From Pseudomonas lactis (lineage in GTDB: Bacteria > Pseudomonadota > Gammaproteobacteria > Pseudomonadales > Pseudomonadaceae), in assembly GCF_001439845.1 (NCBI RefSeq), contig NZ_JYLO01000006.1:124001-188000 (forward strand): a stretch of DNA of 64,000 bases, given 5' to 3'. Below the pieces are notes generated by a model, which was given only the letters and a program-made list of their open reading frames with translations, was not told where the DNA came from and ran no database searches. The translations under genes and the position numbers were made by a program. Every line of letters starts with the position of its first letter. Position 1 is the first letter of the stretch. Shown here in pieces: positions 39,902 through 49,437 of the stretch.

Positions 39902-40702
39902 ATGAGCAAGCGCAAGCTTATTCCACTACTCGTTTACATCCTGTTCCTGCTGGTGCCGATCTACTGGCTGCTGAACATGTCCTTCAAGAGCAACACCGAA
40001 ATCCTCGGCGGCCTGACCCTGTTTCCGCAGGATTTCACCCTGGCCAACTACAAGGTGATCTTCACCGACCCAAGCTGGTACACCGGCTACCTCAACTCGC
40101 TGTACTACGTGAGCCTGAATACGGTGATTTCGCTCAGCGTGGCGCTACCGGCAGCCTATGCGTTCTCGCGCTACCGCTTCCTGGGTGACAAGCACCTGTT
40201 CTTCTGGCTGCTCACCAACCGTATGGCGCCGCCGGCGGTGTTCCTGCTGCCGTTTTTCCAGCTGTATTCGTCCATTGGCCTGTTCGACACGCACATCGCC
40301 GTGGCCTTGGCCCATTGCCTGTTCAACGTGCCGTTGGCGGTATGGATCCTGGAAGGCTTCATGTCCGGTGTACCGAAGGAAATCGACGAAACCGCTTACA
40401 TCGACGGCTATAGTTTTCCCAAGTTCTTCGTGAAGATTTTTATCCCGCTGATTGGCTCCGGTATCGGTGTCACGGCGTTTTTCTGTTTCATGTTTTCCTG
40501 GGTCGAACTGCTGCTGGCGCGCACGCTCACCTCGGTCAACGCCAAGCCCATCGCAGCGGTGATGACCCGCACGGTGTCGGCCTCCGGCATTGATTGGGGC
40601 GTGCTGGCAGCGGCGGGGGTGTTGACCATCCTGCCGGGCATGCTGGTGATCTGGTTTGTTCGCAACCATGTGGCCAAGGGCTTTGCCCTGGGCCGGGTCT
40701 AG
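39902..40702 (+). CDS. ABC importer permease 2 (GlpQ-like)
   Basis: A 266-residue MalG/UgpE-type permease with six helices and the EAA loop MSGVPKEIDETAYIDGYSFPKFFVKIFIPL near 155-185. It follows permease 1 after ten bases. The C terminus VWFVRNHVAKGFALGRV-type ending is usual for the family (…GFALGRV here). Confidence 0.92.
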   Translation: MSKRKLIPLLVYILFLLVPIYWLLNMSFKSNTEILGGLTLFPQDFTLANYKVIFTDPSWYTGYLNSLYYVSLNTVISLSVALPAAYAFSRYRFLGDKHLFFWLLTNRMAPPAVFLLPFFQLYSSIGLFDTHIAVALAHCLFNVPLAVWILEGFMSGVPKEIDETAYIDGYSFPKFFVKIFIPLIGSGIGVTAFFCFMFSWVELLLARTLTSVNAKPIAAVMTRTVSASGIDWGVLAAAGVLTILPGMLVIWFVRNHVAKGFALGRV

Positions 40703-40710
40703 AGGAGTCG

Positions 40711-40986
40711 ATGATGGAATGGATGGCCTGGACCACCCCCACAGCGCTGTTCTTTGGCGGTATTGCCCTGATTCTGGCGGGCATGACCACTTGGGAATTG
40801 CGTTCGCCGAGTATCCCGCGGCGCGGTTTGCTGCCGATCAGCACCACCCGTGGCGATCGCTTGTTTATCGGTCTGCTCGGCAGCGCCTACCTGCATTTGC
40901 TGGTCATTGGCGTTACCGACTGGAGCATCTGGGTGGCGTCCGCGCTCTCCCTGTTATGGCTGTTGAGTGTGATGCGTTGGGGCTAG
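40711..40986 (+). CDS. DUF2160 small membrane protein (GlpU-like)
   Basis: A 91-residue protein with two or three hydrophobic segments (ALFFGGIALILAGMTTWEL; LGSAYLHLLVIGVTDWSIWVASALSLLWLL). DUF2160 proteins accompany this kind of ABC importer, and the analogous small gene in the rhizobial operon is glpU. GAGGAG precedes two adjacent ATGs (40711 and 40714). Its role is unknown. Confidence 0.85.
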   Translation: MMEWMAWTTPTALFFGGIALILAGMTTWELRSPSIPRRGLLPISTTRGDRLFIGLLGSAYLHLLVIGVTDWSIWVASALSLLWLLSVMRWG

Positions 40987-40999
40987 GTCTACACGACCC

Positions 41000-41099
41000 T
41001 GTAGGAGCGAGCTTGCTCGCGAAAATCGTCAACGATAACGCAGTGTTCCTGGTAGCCCGCGGTGTCTTTGAGTTCTTCGCGAGCAAGCTCGCTCCTACA
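41000..41099. repeat. REPIN, TGTAGGAGCGAGC class, inside the ABC operon
   Basis: Two perfect inverted arms (TGTAGGAGCGAGCTTGCTCG and complement) around a spacer beginning AATCGTCAACGATAACGC. It separates the DUF2160 gene from the substrate-binding-protein gene. A long stable hairpin here could trim or stabilise the operon mRNA. Confidence 0.9.
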
Positions 41100-41147
41100 A
41101 GGGAGGTGGTTGCCGATAGCCCTTTTGAAACTAACCTGGAGGTCTCT

Positions 41148-42890
41148 ATGTTGAATAAAAACAATAAGCTGCGACATAGCATTTCATTGGCCGCCGTACT
41201 GGCCCTCAGTGGTTTGAGCGCTTCGGCCTGGGCCGATGCGTATGAAGATGCCGCAAAAAAATGGATCGGCAGCGAGTTCAAACCCTCGACCCTTAATGAA
41301 GCTCAACAGTTGGAGGAGTTGAAGTGGTTTATCAAGGCGTCGGAGCCGTTCCGTGGGATGAAGATCAACGTGGTGTCGGAAACCCTCACCACCCACGAGT
41401 ACGAATCCAAGGTGCTGGCCAAGGCCTTCAGTGAAATCACCGGCATCAAGCTGACCCACGACCTGTTGCAGGAAGGCGACGTGGTGGAGAAGCTGCAAAC
41501 CCAGATGCAATCCGACAAGAACATCTATGACGGCTGGGTCAACGATTCCGACTTGATCGGTACGCACTTTCGCTATGGCAAGACCGAATCCATCACCGAC
41601 CTGATGGCCAACGAAGGCAAGGATTTCACCTCGCCCACCCTGGACCTCAAGGACTTTATCGGGCTGTCTTTCACCACCGCGCCGGACGGCAAGATCTACC
41701 AGTTGCCCGACCAGCAGTTCGCCAACCTCTACTGGTTTCGCGCCGACTGGTTCGAGCGGCCGGAGCTGAAGGCAAAGTTCAAGGAAAAATACGGCTACGA
41801 CCTGGGCGTACCGGTGAACTGGTCGGCTTATGAAGACATCGCCAAGTTCTTCAGCGAAGACGTCAAGGAAATCGACGGCAAGCGCATTTATGGGCACATG
41901 GATTACGGCAAGAAAGACCCGTCCCTGGGCTGGCGCTTCACCGATGCCTGGTTCTCCATGGCCGGCGGCGGCGACAAGGGCTTGCCCAACGGCCTGCCGG
42001 TGGACGAGTGGGGCATTCGTGTGGAGGACTGCCACCCGGTGGGCTCCAGCGTCACCCGTGGCGGCGACACCAACGGCCCGGCAGCCGTATTCGCCACGCA
42101 GAAATACGTGGACTGGATGAAAGCCTACGCGCCACCGGAAGCGGCGGGCATGACCTTCTCTGAATCCGGCCCGGTGCCGTCCCAGGGCAACATCGCCCAG
42201 CAGATCTTCTGGTACACCGCGTTTACCGCCGACATGGTCAAGCCGGGCCTGCCAGTGGTGAATGCCGACGGTACGCCGAAATGGCGCATGGCGCCGTCGC
42301 CGGTCGGGCCGTATTGGGAAAAGGGCATGAAGAAGGGCTATCAGGACGTAGGCTCCTGGACCTTCCTCAAGTCCACGCCCGAGAAGCAGAAGCTCGCGGC
42401 CTGGCTCTACGCGCAGTTCGTGACCTCAAAAACCGTATCGCTGAAAAAGACCATCGTTGGCCTGACGCCGATTCGTGAGTCGGATATCAACTCCCAGGCC
42501 ATGACCGACATGGCGCCCAAACTCGGTGGGCTGGTGGAGTTCTACCGCAGCCCGGCCCGCACCGAGTGGTCGCCGACCGGTACCAACGTGCCCGACTACC
42601 CACGCCTGGCGCAACTGTGGTGGAGCAACATCGCCGCCGCAGCCAGCGGCGAGAAAACCCCGCAACAGGCGCTGGACAACCTGGCCAAGGAGCAGGACGC
42701 GATCATGACGCGCCTGGAACGCTCCAAGGTGCAACCGGTGTGCGGCCCGAAAATGAACCCCGAGCGTGACGCGCAATACTGGTTCGACCAGCCGGGCGCA
42801 CCGAAGCCGAAACTGGCCAACGAGAAGCCCAAGGGCGAAACCGTGAATTACAACGACCTGCTCAAGCAGTGGGAGGCTGCACGTAAGTAA
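41148..42890 (+). CDS. ABC importer periplasmic substrate-binding protein (GlpV-like)
   Basis: A 580-residue extracellular solute-binding protein (family 1), unusually long for sugar-binding proteins but normal for the GlpV type. The signal peptide ends in SASAWA before DAYEDAAKKW. Segments such as TGIKLTHDLLQEGDVVEKLQTQMQ and the tail KPKGETVNYNDLLKQWEAARK are visible. CTGGAGG precedes the ATG. Substrate is probably glycerol or another polyol, judged only from operon resemblance. Confidence 0.88.
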   Translation: MLNKNNKLRHSISLAAVLALSGLSASAWADAYEDAAKKWIGSEFKPSTLNEAQQLEELKWFIKASEPFRGMKINVVSETLTTHEYESKVLAKAFSEITGIKLTHDLLQEGDVVEKLQTQMQSDKNIYDGWVNDSDLIGTHFRYGKTESITDLMANEGKDFTSPTLDLKDFIGLSFTTAPDGKIYQLPDQQFANLYWFRADWFERPELKAKFKEKYGYDLGVPVNWSAYEDIAKFFSEDVKEIDGKRIYGHMDYGKKDPSLGWRFTDAWFSMAGGGDKGLPNGLPVDEWGIRVEDCHPVGSSVTRGGDTNGPAAVFATQKYVDWMKAYAPPEAAGMTFSESGPVPSQGNIAQQIFWYTAFTADMVKPGLPVVNADGTPKWRMAPSPVGPYWEKGMKKGYQDVGSWTFLKSTPEKQKLAAWLYAQFVTSKTVSLKKTIVGLTPIRESDINSQAMTDMAPKLGGLVEFYRSPARTEWSPTGTNVPDYPRLAQLWWSNIAAAASGEKTPQQALDNLAKEQDAIMTRLERSKVQPVCGPKMNPERDAQYWFDQPGAPKPKLANEKPKGETVNYNDLLKQWEAARK

Positions 42891-42908
42891 CAGCGCCATC
42901 TCAACCCC

Positions 42909-43008
42909 TGTAGGAGCGAGCTTGCTCGCGAAAAACGTCAACGATAACGCGTGCTTTCTGAATAAACGCGGCGTCTGCGGCTTCTTCGCGAGCAAGCTCG
43001 CTCCTACA
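42909..43008. repeat. REPIN, TGTAGGAGCGAGC class, after the substrate-binding-protein gene
   Basis: Same arms, spacer start (AACGTCAACGATAACGCG) and orientation as the copy at 41000, so the binding-protein gene is flanked by two near-identical direct copies 1.9 kb apart. It follows the stop codon after 18 bases. Confidence 0.9.
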
Positions 43009-43183
43009 GGCATTTTGGTTTTGTGAGCCCTGACAAACGACCGCTTATCCCTCCCAACCCAACCCCGTTTGAATTTTCTGCACACCCCGAGGCTCTGCAT
43101 TTTAGAAGCGCGTGATGTTGAGCGCTCTTGCGGGGCCACCTTGTGGGAGGCCCGTTGTAACGGACTTTGCGGAAACTGCCATC

Positions 43184-44563
43184 ATGACACTCCTTACAGC
43201 GCTGTCTGGCCAGCCGGCTTCTCTCACCCATTCGGCCCAGGGCCGCCATCAACAGGTGTACCAACAGCTGCATGGCGAAACCCAAGACGCCACCGAACTG
43301 GCGCGTGAATACCTGCACGATCAATTGGCCCTGGTAGAAGCCACCGACTGCGACTTGCCAGAGGCGCCCGAACAGCTGCTGGCCTGGGTCGAGCAGCGCT
43401 GCGCCGAGGTGGCCCAGGCCTATGCCGACTACCTTGAGCAGCGCCGGCAAGGCGGGCCACGGCGGTATTTCCAGAACAAGGCCCATGCGTTGTATTTCCT
43501 GCAGTGCGTGGCGCCCACCAAACAGGTCGACGGCGCCTGGCTCTACGGCTTGCTGCGCTATTGGCAAGACCAGCGCTTCGACGGCCTGCTCACCACTTAC
43601 CTGGAAGAGTTGGGCGACGGTGAAGCCGCGCAGAACCATGTGGTGATCTACCGCAAGTTGCTCAGCGAGCACGATGCCGACAGCGAAGCCGGCCTTGAGG
43701 ATGATCATTACCTGCAAGGCGCCCTGCAACTGGCGCTTGGCGTGTGCGCCGACGAGTTCCTTCCGGAGGTCATTGGCTTCAACCTGGGTTACGAGCAACT
43801 GCCGCTGCACCTGTTGATCACCGCCTATGAACTCAGTGAGCTGGGTATCGACCCTTATTACTTCACGCTGCATGTCACCATCGACAACGCCAGCAGTGGT
43901 CACGCGTGCAAAGCTGCACAATCGGTGCTGAACCTGCTGCCGCTGGGCGAGGGCAGGGCAGACTTCTATCGCCGGGTGGCCGCAGGCTACCGCCTGAATG
44001 ATCTGGGCGCGGGTGCCACGTCTGTGATCAAACAATTCAACCTGCAGGACCAGGTGGTGGCGATGCTCGAACGCAAGCGCGCCTTCGGCCAGCATATGCA
44101 TTCGGACTACTGCCGCTTCGAAGGCCAGACAGTCAACCAATGGCTGGCCCAGCCTGGGCAGATCGGCGCGTTCCTCAAGGCCCTGGAAGACAAAGGCTGG
44201 ATCCAGCACAACCAGGACCCTGCCAACAGCCGCTTCTGGCAACTCATCGAGGGTGCTGGCGCCGCGATGTTCGGGGTGTTCAGCGGTTATGAAAAACAAC
44301 TGATCCATGACTGGATCGCCGGGGAATGGGTGGCCAGCGAACGCGTGCCGCCCGTGCGGCCGGGACGCGGCAGCCGGTTTTCCCGCGAACAGCATCGTCC
44401 AGCGGACCCAGATACCCAGGCCCTGGCGGAGTCGTTGTGCAACTTGCCTGATGTGCAACAGCTCAATGCGCTGATCCCGTGGCTGTCGGCACGCCGTCAC
44501 TGCACGCCTGCCGGGCTGTATGCCACTCGCCGCTTTATCCAACTGCGTGCGCGCTTGCGCTAA
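43184..44563 (+). CDS. Haem-oxygenase-like diiron (iron-containing redox enzyme) family protein
   Basis: A 459-residue protein whose centre matches the haem-oxygenase-like diiron fold (PF14518 type). Candidate metal ligands lie in YLEELGDGEAAQNH (Glu142, His152), EFLPEVIGFN (Glu191/Glu195) and TLHVTIDNASSGHACKA (His230, Asp234, His240). Characterised relatives oxidise amines, fatty acids or amino acids using O2. The N-terminal ~100 and C-terminal ~150 residues are extra. Start chosen at MTLLTALSGQPASLTH; the ribosome site is weak. The methyltransferase gene starts 11 bases after the stop. Confidence 0.75.
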   Translation: MTLLTALSGQPASLTHSAQGRHQQVYQQLHGETQDATELAREYLHDQLALVEATDCDLPEAPEQLLAWVEQRCAEVAQAYADYLEQRRQGGPRRYFQNKAHALYFLQCVAPTKQVDGAWLYGLLRYWQDQRFDGLLTTYLEELGDGEAAQNHVVIYRKLLSEHDADSEAGLEDDHYLQGALQLALGVCADEFLPEVIGFNLGYEQLPLHLLITAYELSELGIDPYYFTLHVTIDNASSGHACKAAQSVLNLLPLGEGRADFYRRVAAGYRLNDLGAGATSVIKQFNLQDQVVAMLERKRAFGQHMHSDYCRFEGQTVNQWLAQPGQIGAFLKALEDKGWIQHNQDPANSRFWQLIEGAGAAMFGVFSGYEKQLIHDWIAGEWVASERVPPVRPGRGSRFSREQHRPADPDTQALAESLCNLPDVQQLNALIPWLSARRHCTPAGLYATRRFIQLRARLR

Positions 44564-44574
44564 GGAATGTGCCT

Positions 44575-45519
44575 ATGTCTGCGCAACAACTGGCTGACCG
44601 TGCCTTGTTGAATTTGGGCCGGGGGTTGAAGGAGGGCGGTTATCGCTTTATCACACCGACGCCCTTGACCCACGAGCGTGTTTACCGGCGGCTGGCGACG
44701 CCTCTGGCAATGACGCTGCGCGATGTGTTCGGGTGGTCGATGCCGTTCGATCAAGGCCTGTTGCCCGAGGCCCTGCGTGAAGAGTTGCAACAGGCGGATG
44801 TGATCGAAAAACACGGCGCGCTATGGCGCAGCGCGGTGCGTTGGTCGAGCCTCGATGAGCTGTTGTTCGCCCATTCACCTTATCCCACCGACCAGGCGGA
44901 CGCGGTGTTTTTCGGCCCCGACAGCTACCGCTTTGCCCAGGTAATCGAAGCCTACCTGCAACAGCGTTTCGAGCCGCTCAAGCGCGCCGTGGACATCGGC
45001 TGTGGCGCCGGTGTCGGCGCGCTGGTGATTGCTAAAGCCAGGCATGACGCCCAGGTGCTAGCAGTGGACATCAACCCCCGCGCGCTGCGCATGACGGCGG
45101 TGAATGCCGAGCTGGCCGGGCTGAATAACGTCAGCGTTTACCACAGTGACGTGTTAGCCAGTGTGGAGGGCGAGTTCGACCTGATCGTCGCCAACCCGCC
45201 GTACATGAAAGATGACCGTCAGCGCGCCTATCGCCATGGCGGTGGCGCCCTGGGGGAGCAGTTGTCGCTGCGCATCGTCAGTGAATCCATCGGGCGCCTG
45301 GCCCTGGGCGGTAGCCTGCTGCTGTATACCGGGGTGGCGATGGTGGCCGGCAGCGATCCCTTCCTGGAGGCGGTCAAGCCGCTGCTGGGCAGCGACGCCT
45401 ACGGCTGGACCTACCGCGAACTGGACCCGGACGTCTTCGGTGAAGAACTGGAAAAACCAGGCTATGAGCAGGTGGAGCGCATTGCCGTGGTCGCACTGAC
45501 TGTCACCCGACTGCGCTGA
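44575..45519 (+). CDS. Class I SAM-dependent methyltransferase with an NPPY motif
   Basis: A 314-residue methyltransferase. Motif I is VDIGCGAGVGAL (139-150), the acidic motif II VLAVDINPRAL (161-171), and the catalytic NPPY at 207-210 in LIVANPPYMKDD. NPPY enzymes methylate planar nitrogens (HemK/PrmC, N6-adenine), but the ~120-residue N-terminal part is not PrmC-like. AAGGA precedes the ATG. The stop codon abuts the next ATG, so the gene is co-translated with the ligase. Confidence 0.82.
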   Translation: MSAQQLADRALLNLGRGLKEGGYRFITPTPLTHERVYRRLATPLAMTLRDVFGWSMPFDQGLLPEALREELQQADVIEKHGALWRSAVRWSSLDELLFAHSPYPTDQADAVFFGPDSYRFAQVIEAYLQQRFEPLKRAVDIGCGAGVGALVIAKARHDAQVLAVDINPRALRMTAVNAELAGLNNVSVYHSDVLASVEGEFDLIVANPPYMKDDRQRAYRHGGGALGEQLSLRIVSESIGRLALGGSLLLYTGVAMVAGSDPFLEAVKPLLGSDAYGWTYRELDPDVFGEELEKPGYEQVERIAVVALTVTRLR

Positions 45520-46644
45520 ATGTCGATGCTCACCTTTGGCATTGAAGAGGAATACTTCATTACCGACCTGCACAGCCGCCAGATGGTGTGCGAGCCCTCG
45601 GCAGCGGTGCTGGCGGCCTGCCGCGAAGCGATTGGCGCAGGCTTCTCCTATGAGATGTTCCAAGGGCAGATCGAGGCGGCCTCACCGGTGTTTACCTCAA
45701 GCGCCGAAGCGGCGGATTATTTCTCGACTGTGCGCGGCAACCTGGCGCAATCCCTGGCTGAGTTCGGTCTCGGCGTGGTGTGCGCCGGCAGCCACCCTCT
45801 GGCCGATTGGCGTGGGCAACGGCCAACCGAACAGGCGCATTTCCGGCAACTGTTCGACGATATTCAATATGTAGCGCGGCGCAGTGTGTTGTGCGGGCTG
45901 CATGTGCATGTGCAGGTGCCGCAGGCGTTGGACCGCATTGCGGTGATGAACCAGGTGTCGCCGTGGCTGCCGTTGTTGTTGCTGCTCAGTTGCTCGTCAC
46001 CCTTCTGGGACGGCGCGCCCAGCGGCTTCATGAGCTACCGCCAGGCCGCGTGCGACGAGTGGCCCCGCATGGGCGTGCCGGAACACTTCAGCGATTGGGC
46101 CGAGTACCAGCGCTACCTGGTCATGTTGCAGCGCATCGGCGCGATCAAGGCCGATGGCAATGGCTGGTGGGGCATCCGCCCCGCGGCGCGTTACCCCACC
46201 CTGGAACTGCGCATGACCGACGCCTGCCCACGGCTGGTGGACGCCTTGGCCCTCGCCACGCTGTTTCGGGTAATGGTTACCCATGCCTGCGCGATGCAGC
46301 GCCCTGGAGCCAGGTTCAGTGCCGAGGCGCGCTGGCTGCTCAAGGAAAATCGCTGGCAGGCCAAGCGTTATGGGGTCGCTGGCACCTTCGCGTTGGACGA
46401 CGCAGGCAGCGTGGGCAGCGCTGCACAATGGCTGCAATGCGCCCGACAGACGTTTGCCGCCACCGCAGAGGCCATTGGCGAGCCGCTGTTGTTCGAAACC
46501 TTGGATGCCTTGCTGCAACGCGGCAACAGCGCGACCGAGCAGTTGCGCTGGCACGCCCAGGCCCAGGCCACCGGTGCCGATGCGCTTGCCAGCTTGCGCC
46601 AGGTAGTCGACCTGCTGTTGGCCCAGACTCGCGGCGACCATTGA
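45520..46644 (+). CDS. YbdK-type carboxylate-amine ligase (GCS2 family)
   Basis: A 374-residue member of the glutamate-cysteine ligase 2 family, starting MSMLTFGIEEEYFITD with the GIEEEY signature. Other family segments are CAGSHPLADW, GLHVHVQVP, and the substrate/metal region GWWGIRPAARYPTLELRMTDA. These enzymes use ATP to join a carboxylate to an amine; E. coli YbdK has weak gamma-glutamylcysteine ligase activity. The ATG immediately follows the methyltransferase stop. The role here is probably in the same three-gene pathway. Confidence 0.88.
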   Translation: MSMLTFGIEEEYFITDLHSRQMVCEPSAAVLAACREAIGAGFSYEMFQGQIEAASPVFTSSAEAADYFSTVRGNLAQSLAEFGLGVVCAGSHPLADWRGQRPTEQAHFRQLFDDIQYVARRSVLCGLHVHVQVPQALDRIAVMNQVSPWLPLLLLLSCSSPFWDGAPSGFMSYRQAACDEWPRMGVPEHFSDWAEYQRYLVMLQRIGAIKADGNGWWGIRPAARYPTLELRMTDACPRLVDALALATLFRVMVTHACAMQRPGARFSAEARWLLKENRWQAKRYGVAGTFALDDAGSVGSAAQWLQCARQTFAATAEAIGEPLLFETLDALLQRGNSATEQLRWHAQAQATGADALASLRQVVDLLLAQTRGDH

Positions 46645-46728
46645 TCGGGTCTTGATCGAGGTTGATGGAACACTGAGGGGGTTGCTCCGCCCTTAATCAG
46701 TAACCCCTCAACGGCAGGAGCGCAGAGC

Positions 46729-47973
46729 ATGCGAGCGATGACTTACCAGGGCGCACACAAGGTGCAGGTGGATACCGTGCCCGATCCGATCATTGAACAA
46801 CCCGACGACATCATTCTGCGGGTCACCGCCACCGCGATCTGTGGCTCGGACCTGCACCTGTACCGGGGCAAGATCCCGACCGTGGAGCACGGCGATATCT
46901 TCGGCCATGAGTTCATGGGCATCGTCGAAGAAACCGGCCCGGCCGTCACCGCGGTGCAACGCGGCGACCGTGTGGTGATTCCGTTCGTGATTGCCTGTGG
47001 CGATTGCTTTTTCTGCCAGCTCCAGCAATTCGCCGCCTGCGAAACCACCAATGATGGGCGCGGTGCGATCCTGAATAAAAAAGCCATCCCACCGGGTGCC
47101 GCGCTGTTTGGCTACAGCCGCCTGTACGGCGGTATTCCCGGCGGTCAGGCGGAATGGGTGCGGGTGCCCAAGGCCAATACCGGGCCGTTCAAGGTGCCCG
47201 GCACCCTGGCGGATGAGAAGGTGCTGTTCCTCTCCGATATTCTGCCCACCGCCTGGCAGGCGGTGACCAACGCTGGCATCGGCAAAGGCTCCAGCGTGGC
47301 CATCTATGGCGCCGGGCCCGTGGGTCTTCTCAGTGCGGCATGCGCGCAGATGCTGGGCGCCGAACAGATCTTCATGGTCGACGACCATCCGTATCGTTTG
47401 GCCTACGCGCAGAAAACATACGGCGTGATTCCGATCAATTTCGAAGAAGACGATGACCCGGCTGACACCATCATCCGCCAAACTGCCGGCATGCGCGGCG
47501 TCGATGGCGTGGTGGACGCGGTGGGTTTCGAGGCCAAGGGCAGCACTACAGAAACCCTGCTCACCGCCCTCAAGATCGAAGGTAGCAGCGGCAAGGCCCT
47601 GCGCCAGTGCATCGCCGCCGTGCGTCGCGGTGGCGTGGTCAGTGTCGCCGGGGTGTATGCCGGGTTTATCCATGGCTTCATGTTCGGCGATGCCTTCGAC
47701 AAGGGCCTGACCTTCAAGATGGGCCAGACCCATGTGCAGCGGTTCTTACCCGAGTTGTTGGAGCATATCGAGCTGGGGCATCTGCACCCGGAGGCGATCA
47801 TCACTCACCGGCTGCCCCTGGAGCAGGCGGCGCGGGGGTATGAGCTGTTTGATAAAGCCGAGGAGGAGTGCCGCAAGGTGATCCTCCTGCCGGGTGGGAG
47901 CGACCGGCCGCTGACCGAACCGCTGGACGAACTGAGCCCTGAGTTGCGCGTACAAGGCGTTCCCGGTTTCTAA
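46729..47973 (+). CDS. Zinc-dependent alcohol dehydrogenase
   Basis: A 414-residue medium-chain dehydrogenase. The catalytic zinc region has [10 protein letters not shown] and [10 protein letters not shown]; the structural zinc site is complete as C-x2-C-x2-C-x7-C ([15 protein letters not shown]). The Rossmann motif is [20 protein letters not shown]. It resembles glutathione-independent formaldehyde dehydrogenase-like and threonine dehydrogenase-like enzymes; the substrate is open. GGCAGGAG precedes the ATG. An 84-base gap with an imperfect hairpin (TGAGGGG...CCCCTCA, 46674-46710) separates it from the ligase gene. Confidence 0.9.
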   Translation: MRAMTYQGAHKVQVDTVPDPIIEQPDDIILRVTATAICGSDLHLYRGKIPTVEHGDIFGHEFMGIVEETGPAVTAVQRGDRVVIPFVIACGDCFFCQLQQFAACETTNDGRGAILNKKAIPPGAALFGYSRLYGGIPGGQAEWVRVPKANTGPFKVPGTLADEKVLFLSDILPTAWQAVTNAGIGKGSSVAIYGAGPVGLLSAACAQMLGAEQIFMVDDHPYRLAYAQKTYGVIPINFEEDDDPADTIIRQTAGMRGVDGVVDAVGFEAKGSTTETLLTALKIEGSSGKALRQCIAAVRRGGVVSVAGVYAGFIHGFMFGDAFDKGLTFKMGQTHVQRFLPELLEHIELGHLHPEAIITHRLPLEQAARGYELFDKAEEECRKVILLPGGSDRPLTEPLDELSPELRVQGVPGF

Positions 47974-48039
47974 ATTAATACCCGGAAAAATGTGGGAGCT
48001 TCTTTGCTTCGACAGTGGTGTTTCCCACATTAGCCGGTG

Positions 48040-48453
48040 TCAGGCTGCGGCTTGCGGCTGGATGCGCAGTTCGCCGTCGACATCCTTGACCAGCCCACTG
48101 GCGACAAACAGCGGCGCCAGGCGTTTGTGCAGCTGCGGCTCGACGAATTCCTTCACCGTATCCAGCGCCAACACACCACTGAGCGGCAGCTCGGCCTTGG
48201 TGTACGACAACCATGCCTTCTTCAACGCCATCAACACATCACTGCCCGCCGTCGAAGCGAAGCGACGGTGCAGGGGCTTGGTGTCGAAGGTGAAGGTGTG
48301 TTGGAACTCATAACCGCTTTCATCGCCGCCGTTGGCCGTGCAGCGCACGCAGGTGCAAGGGCCGTCGCCGAAGGCGCTGCGCAGGTAGGCGTTGAAGTCC
48401 ACCACGGGCTTGAGTGACAGGCGCTTATCAACCTCGAACAGGTCCCCGGTCAT
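48040..48453 (-). CDS. Conserved-looking hypothetical protein
   Basis: A 137-residue cytosolic protein with no signal peptide. Two cysteines form CTCVRC near residue 35, which might bind a metal. Start chosen at MTGDLFEVDKRLSLKP, though the frame runs 21 codons further to a GTG (48516). No family recognised. It converges on the alcohol dehydrogenase gene. Confidence 0.6.
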   Translation of the reverse strand: MTGDLFEVDKRLSLKPVVDFNAYLRSAFGDGPCTCVRCTANGGDESGYEFQHTFTFDTKPLHRRFASTAGSDVLMALKKAWLSYTKAELPLSGVLALDTVKEFVEPQLHKRLAPLFVASGLVKDVDGELRIQPQAAA

Positions 48454-48563
48454 TTTTTCGTCAGTGTTCAACGTCCATTTCCTCGCAGTCGGTTGCTGTG
48501 TTTCAAAGCGCGGCACAATACCAGCCGAGCGTGGGTTTGGGGATTATTTGCGTCAAGGGAGGG

Positions 48564-49352
48564 TCAGCGGAAGAATTCACCGGGGGTGGAGTCAAACTGC
48601 TGACGAAATGCATTGATAAAGGCTGAGGTCGATTCATAGCCACACCCCAATGCCACATCCGTCACCCGCTCGCCTTGTTCCAGGGCGGGCAGGGTGCTCA
48701 ACAGGCGCAGGCGCTGGCGCCACGCGCGGAATGTCAGCCCGGTGTCACTCAGGAACACCCTACTGAGGGTTTTTTCGCTGACTCCCAGCTTGCGGCTCCA
48801 ATCGCCCAACGTGGTTTGCTGCTCGGGATGCAGGTTGAGGCTGCGGTAGATCTGCCGCAGCCGTGGGTCGTGAGGCAGCGGCAACATCAAATCCACCTGG
48901 GGCGCGGCAGCGAGTTGGTCGAGCAGTACCTGAGCCAGGCGTCCGTCCGGTCCGTCCTCGGTATATTCGACCGGCAATTGGCTGAAGTTGCGGATCAACT
49001 CGCGCAACAAACTGCTCACCTCCAGCACTTGGCAACGCTCGGCGGCCCAGGCGGTGACGCTGCAGTCGAGGTACAAGCTGCGCATTTCCGTATGGGGCGA
49101 ACTGAACACCCGATGGGGCATGCCGGCCGGAATCCACACCGCGCGCTGCGGTGGCGCGACGAAACGGCCGACGCTGGTCTGGATCTCCAGTACCCCGGAA
49201 ATCGCGTAGGACAACTGCACCCACGGATGACTGTGCCGTCGCGTCAGCGCCCGATTGGGCAAGGATTCAGTGCGCCCGTACACCGGCCTAGGCAGGCTGG
49301 AAAGCCCAGGCACACTGCGGCGAACGGCTTTTTCATGTCCTTTAGGCGGCAT
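48564..49352 (-). CDS. AraC family regulator with cupin-type sensor
   Basis: A 262-residue regulator. The N-terminal cupin-like domain has HSHPWVQLSYAISGVLEIQT and PPQRAVWIPAGMPHRV; the C-terminal double HTH contains LGVSEKTLSRVFLSDTGLTF and VTDVALGCGYESTSAFINAFRQQFDSTPGEF. It is divergent from the bile-acid/sodium symporter family gene (85-base gap), so it probably controls that transporter. Confidence 0.88.
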   Translation of the reverse strand: MPPKGHEKAVRRSVPGLSSLPRPVYGRTESLPNRALTRRHSHPWVQLSYAISGVLEIQTSVGRFVAPPQRAVWIPAGMPHRVFSSPHTEMRSLYLDCSVTAWAAERCQVLEVSSLLRELIRNFSQLPVEYTEDGPDGRLAQVLLDQLAAAPQVDLMLPLPHDPRLRQIYRSLNLHPEQQTTLGDWSRKLGVSEKTLSRVFLSDTGLTFRAWRQRLRLLSTLPALEQGERVTDVALGCGYESTSAFINAFRQQFDSTPGEFFR

Positions 49353-49437
49353 TTACTGGCTCATTGGCGTTAGTCGGTAACAGGTGGTTACGTTAGAGTC
49401 GTCGCGACGCTCTTGGCAACCCCTGGAAGAATTGCTT

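Noticed and set aside
43069-43308. 79-codon frame ahead of the diiron protein gene
   Set aside because: It mostly overlaps the start of that gene in another frame, and no ribosome site precedes it.
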